From DASXMT01 sp963812965 (lineage in GTDB: Bacteria > Actinomycetota > Acidimicrobiia > Acidimicrobiales > RAAP-2): 64,000 nt of DNA. The notes under the pieces were generated by a model. The model saw nothing but the letters and a program-made list of their open reading frames with translations, did not search any database and was not told the DNA's origin. The first letter of the stretch is position 1, and each line of letters starts with the position of its first letter. This document shows positions 63,237-64,000 of the stretch, one piece after another. Position numbers and translations under genes: made by a program. The stretch spans positions 62,001-126,000 of the forward strand of contig CAWEXG010000002.1 of the NCBI GenBank assembly GCA_963812965.1, read 5' to 3'.

Positions 63237-63947
63237 GTGACCCAACCTCTCTCCCCGTCGGTCGGGCTCAACGTGCTCCACCTCTTCTGCAGGGTGCCGA
63301 GCCTGTCTGCCGGCGCTCCCGTCTTGGACTCGGAAGCTGTGGTTCGGGCGGTGAAACGCGCCGAGGCGGACGAGGTGCAGGTGGTAGCGGTGGTGGTGGT
63401 GGGCCACAAGGCGGATGTGGGGTTCATGGCCCTGGGTGCCGACCTGTGGCGTCTGCGGATGCTCCAGACCGATCTGCGACATGCCGGGCTCGAGGTGGTC
63501 GACTCATACGTGTCTCTGACCGAGATCTCCGAGTACGCGGCGGGCATACCCGACGAGATGAAGCAGACCCGGCTGTACCCCACGCTCCCACCTGACGGGA
63601 TGACCGCATTCTGCTTCTACCCGATGTCCAAACGCCGTGGGGATGTCGAGGGTTCCAACTGGTTCTCCTTGCCGTTCGAGGAACGCAAGGCGCTGATGTA
63701 TGGCCATGGCGCAGTGGGGAGAACCTTTGCCGGGCGGGTGCTCCAGGTGATCACCGGCTCCACGGGGATCGACGACTGGGAGTGGGGTGTCACCCTGTTC
63801 GGCGTCCGCCCCGACGATCTGAAGGACTGCGTCTATACGATGCGGTTCGACGAAGGCTCGGCCAGGTTCGCCGAGTTCGGATCGTTCGTCACCGGGCTGG
63901 TGGCGCCGGTGGAGACGGTCATGGAGCAGGTGGCTTCGCATGGTTGA
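63237..63947 (+). CDS. chdC: Coproheme decarboxylase (HemQ, chlorite-dismutase family)
   Basis: Last step of the coproporphyrin-dependent haem pathway of Gram-positive bacteria, turning coproheme into haem b. 236 residues. Typical segments: ADVGFMALGADLWRL, YVSLTEISEY, FYPMSKRRGDVEGSNWFSLPFEERKALMYGHGAVGRTFAGRV with the proximal His in MYGHG, and VTLFGVRPDDLKDCVYTMRFDEGSARFAEFG. The chlorite-dismutase distal Arg is not obvious, favouring HemQ. GTG 63237. Confidence 0.9.
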   Translation: MTQPLSPSVGLNVLHLFCRVPSLSAGAPVLDSEAVVRAVKRAEADEVQVVAVVVVGHKADVGFMALGADLWRLRMLQTDLRHAGLEVVDSYVSLTEISEYAAGIPDEMKQTRLYPTLPPDGMTAFCFYPMSKRRGDVEGSNWFSLPFEERKALMYGHGAVGRTFAGRVLQVITGSTGIDDWEWGVTLFGVRPDDLKDCVYTMRFDEGSARFAEFGSFVTGLVAPVETVMEQVASHG

Positions 63948-64000
63948 TGCGGCTGACATGGTCGATGTGACCGATGTGATCTCCGGGCACGACAGGGGCG
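63940..64000 (+). CDS. Start of an unidentified gene, cut by the window end
   Basis: ATG 63940 overlaps the chdC stop by 8 bases and stays open to the edge (MVDAADMVDVTDVISGHDRG). Too short to identify; a haem-pathway neighbour would be usual here. Confidence 0.4.
   Translation, partial: MVDAADMVDVTDVISGHDRG

Overview
The window is high-GC bacterial chromosome with dense, mostly rightward operons joined by 4-bp ATGA/GTGA overlaps. Its content (SigR/RsrA pair, CarD, ergothioneine EgtB/EgtD, GpgS and OtsA/OtsB for compatible solutes, DUF2342 metalloprotease, ClpC, RadA-DisA, GroEL behind CIRCE, coproheme decarboxylase) points to Actinomycetota. The secreted proteins ending in repeats of the type GYWLVASDGGIFTFGDA make Acidimicrobiia my best guess; that assignment is inference.

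Layout. 1-7.2 kb: proton-pumping pyrophosphatase (5' end cut), topoisomerase I, thymidylate kinase and clamp-loader delta'. 7.2-8.2 kb: VapBC toxin-antitoxin pair and tRNA-Thr(CGT). 8.2-12.6 kb: first copy of a large secreted protein. 12.6-26.7 kb: redox sigma/anti-sigma pair, then a long biosynthetic run (DUF2342, tilS, hpt, folate genes, pantothenate genes, nadBC, coaX, lysS). 26.8-34.9 kb: prenyl synthase, clpC, a phosphate transporter behind a PHO-box-like site, radA-disA. 35.0-43.8 kb: second and third copies of the secreted protein in tandem. 44.2-51.3 kb: carD, ispD-ispF-rlmB, a flavin disulfide oxidoreductase, egtB-egtD. 51.7-53.1 kb: Fic protein beside tRNA-Thr(TGT). 53.2-59.4 kb: trehalose genes, TetR plus efflux pump, gpgS. 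59.4-64 kb: SAM-I riboswitch, threonine-synthase-like enzyme, CysO-like sulfur carrier, groEL, coproheme decarboxylase.

The most striking feature is the 5' end shared by all three secreted-protein genes: a near-identical TTGACA-N17-TTAGAT promoter, a strong RBS and ATG, about 25 codons, then a homopolymeric G tract (9, 10 or 11 G, one T, then 5, 4 or 5 G), then a textbook terminator hairpin lying inside the signal-peptide codons. In every copy the tract leaves the ATG one base out of register with the secreted protein, so translation stops 36 bases before the hairpin. Adding one G (or removing two) opens the full 1,340-1,360 codon frame. This looks like phase variation by G-tract slippage, possibly coupled to attenuation. 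The copy at 35-39 kb is otherwise intact; the other two carry two and three single-base insertions, so they could be silent donor copies.

A caution applies: essential genes here (folP, folB, lysS) and others (DUF2342, gpgS, a DUF2520 gene) also carry apparent single-base insertions. Part of the frame disruption, perhaps including the exact G counts, may therefore be sequencing error. I annotate those housekeeping genes as frameshifted CDS and not as dead genes.
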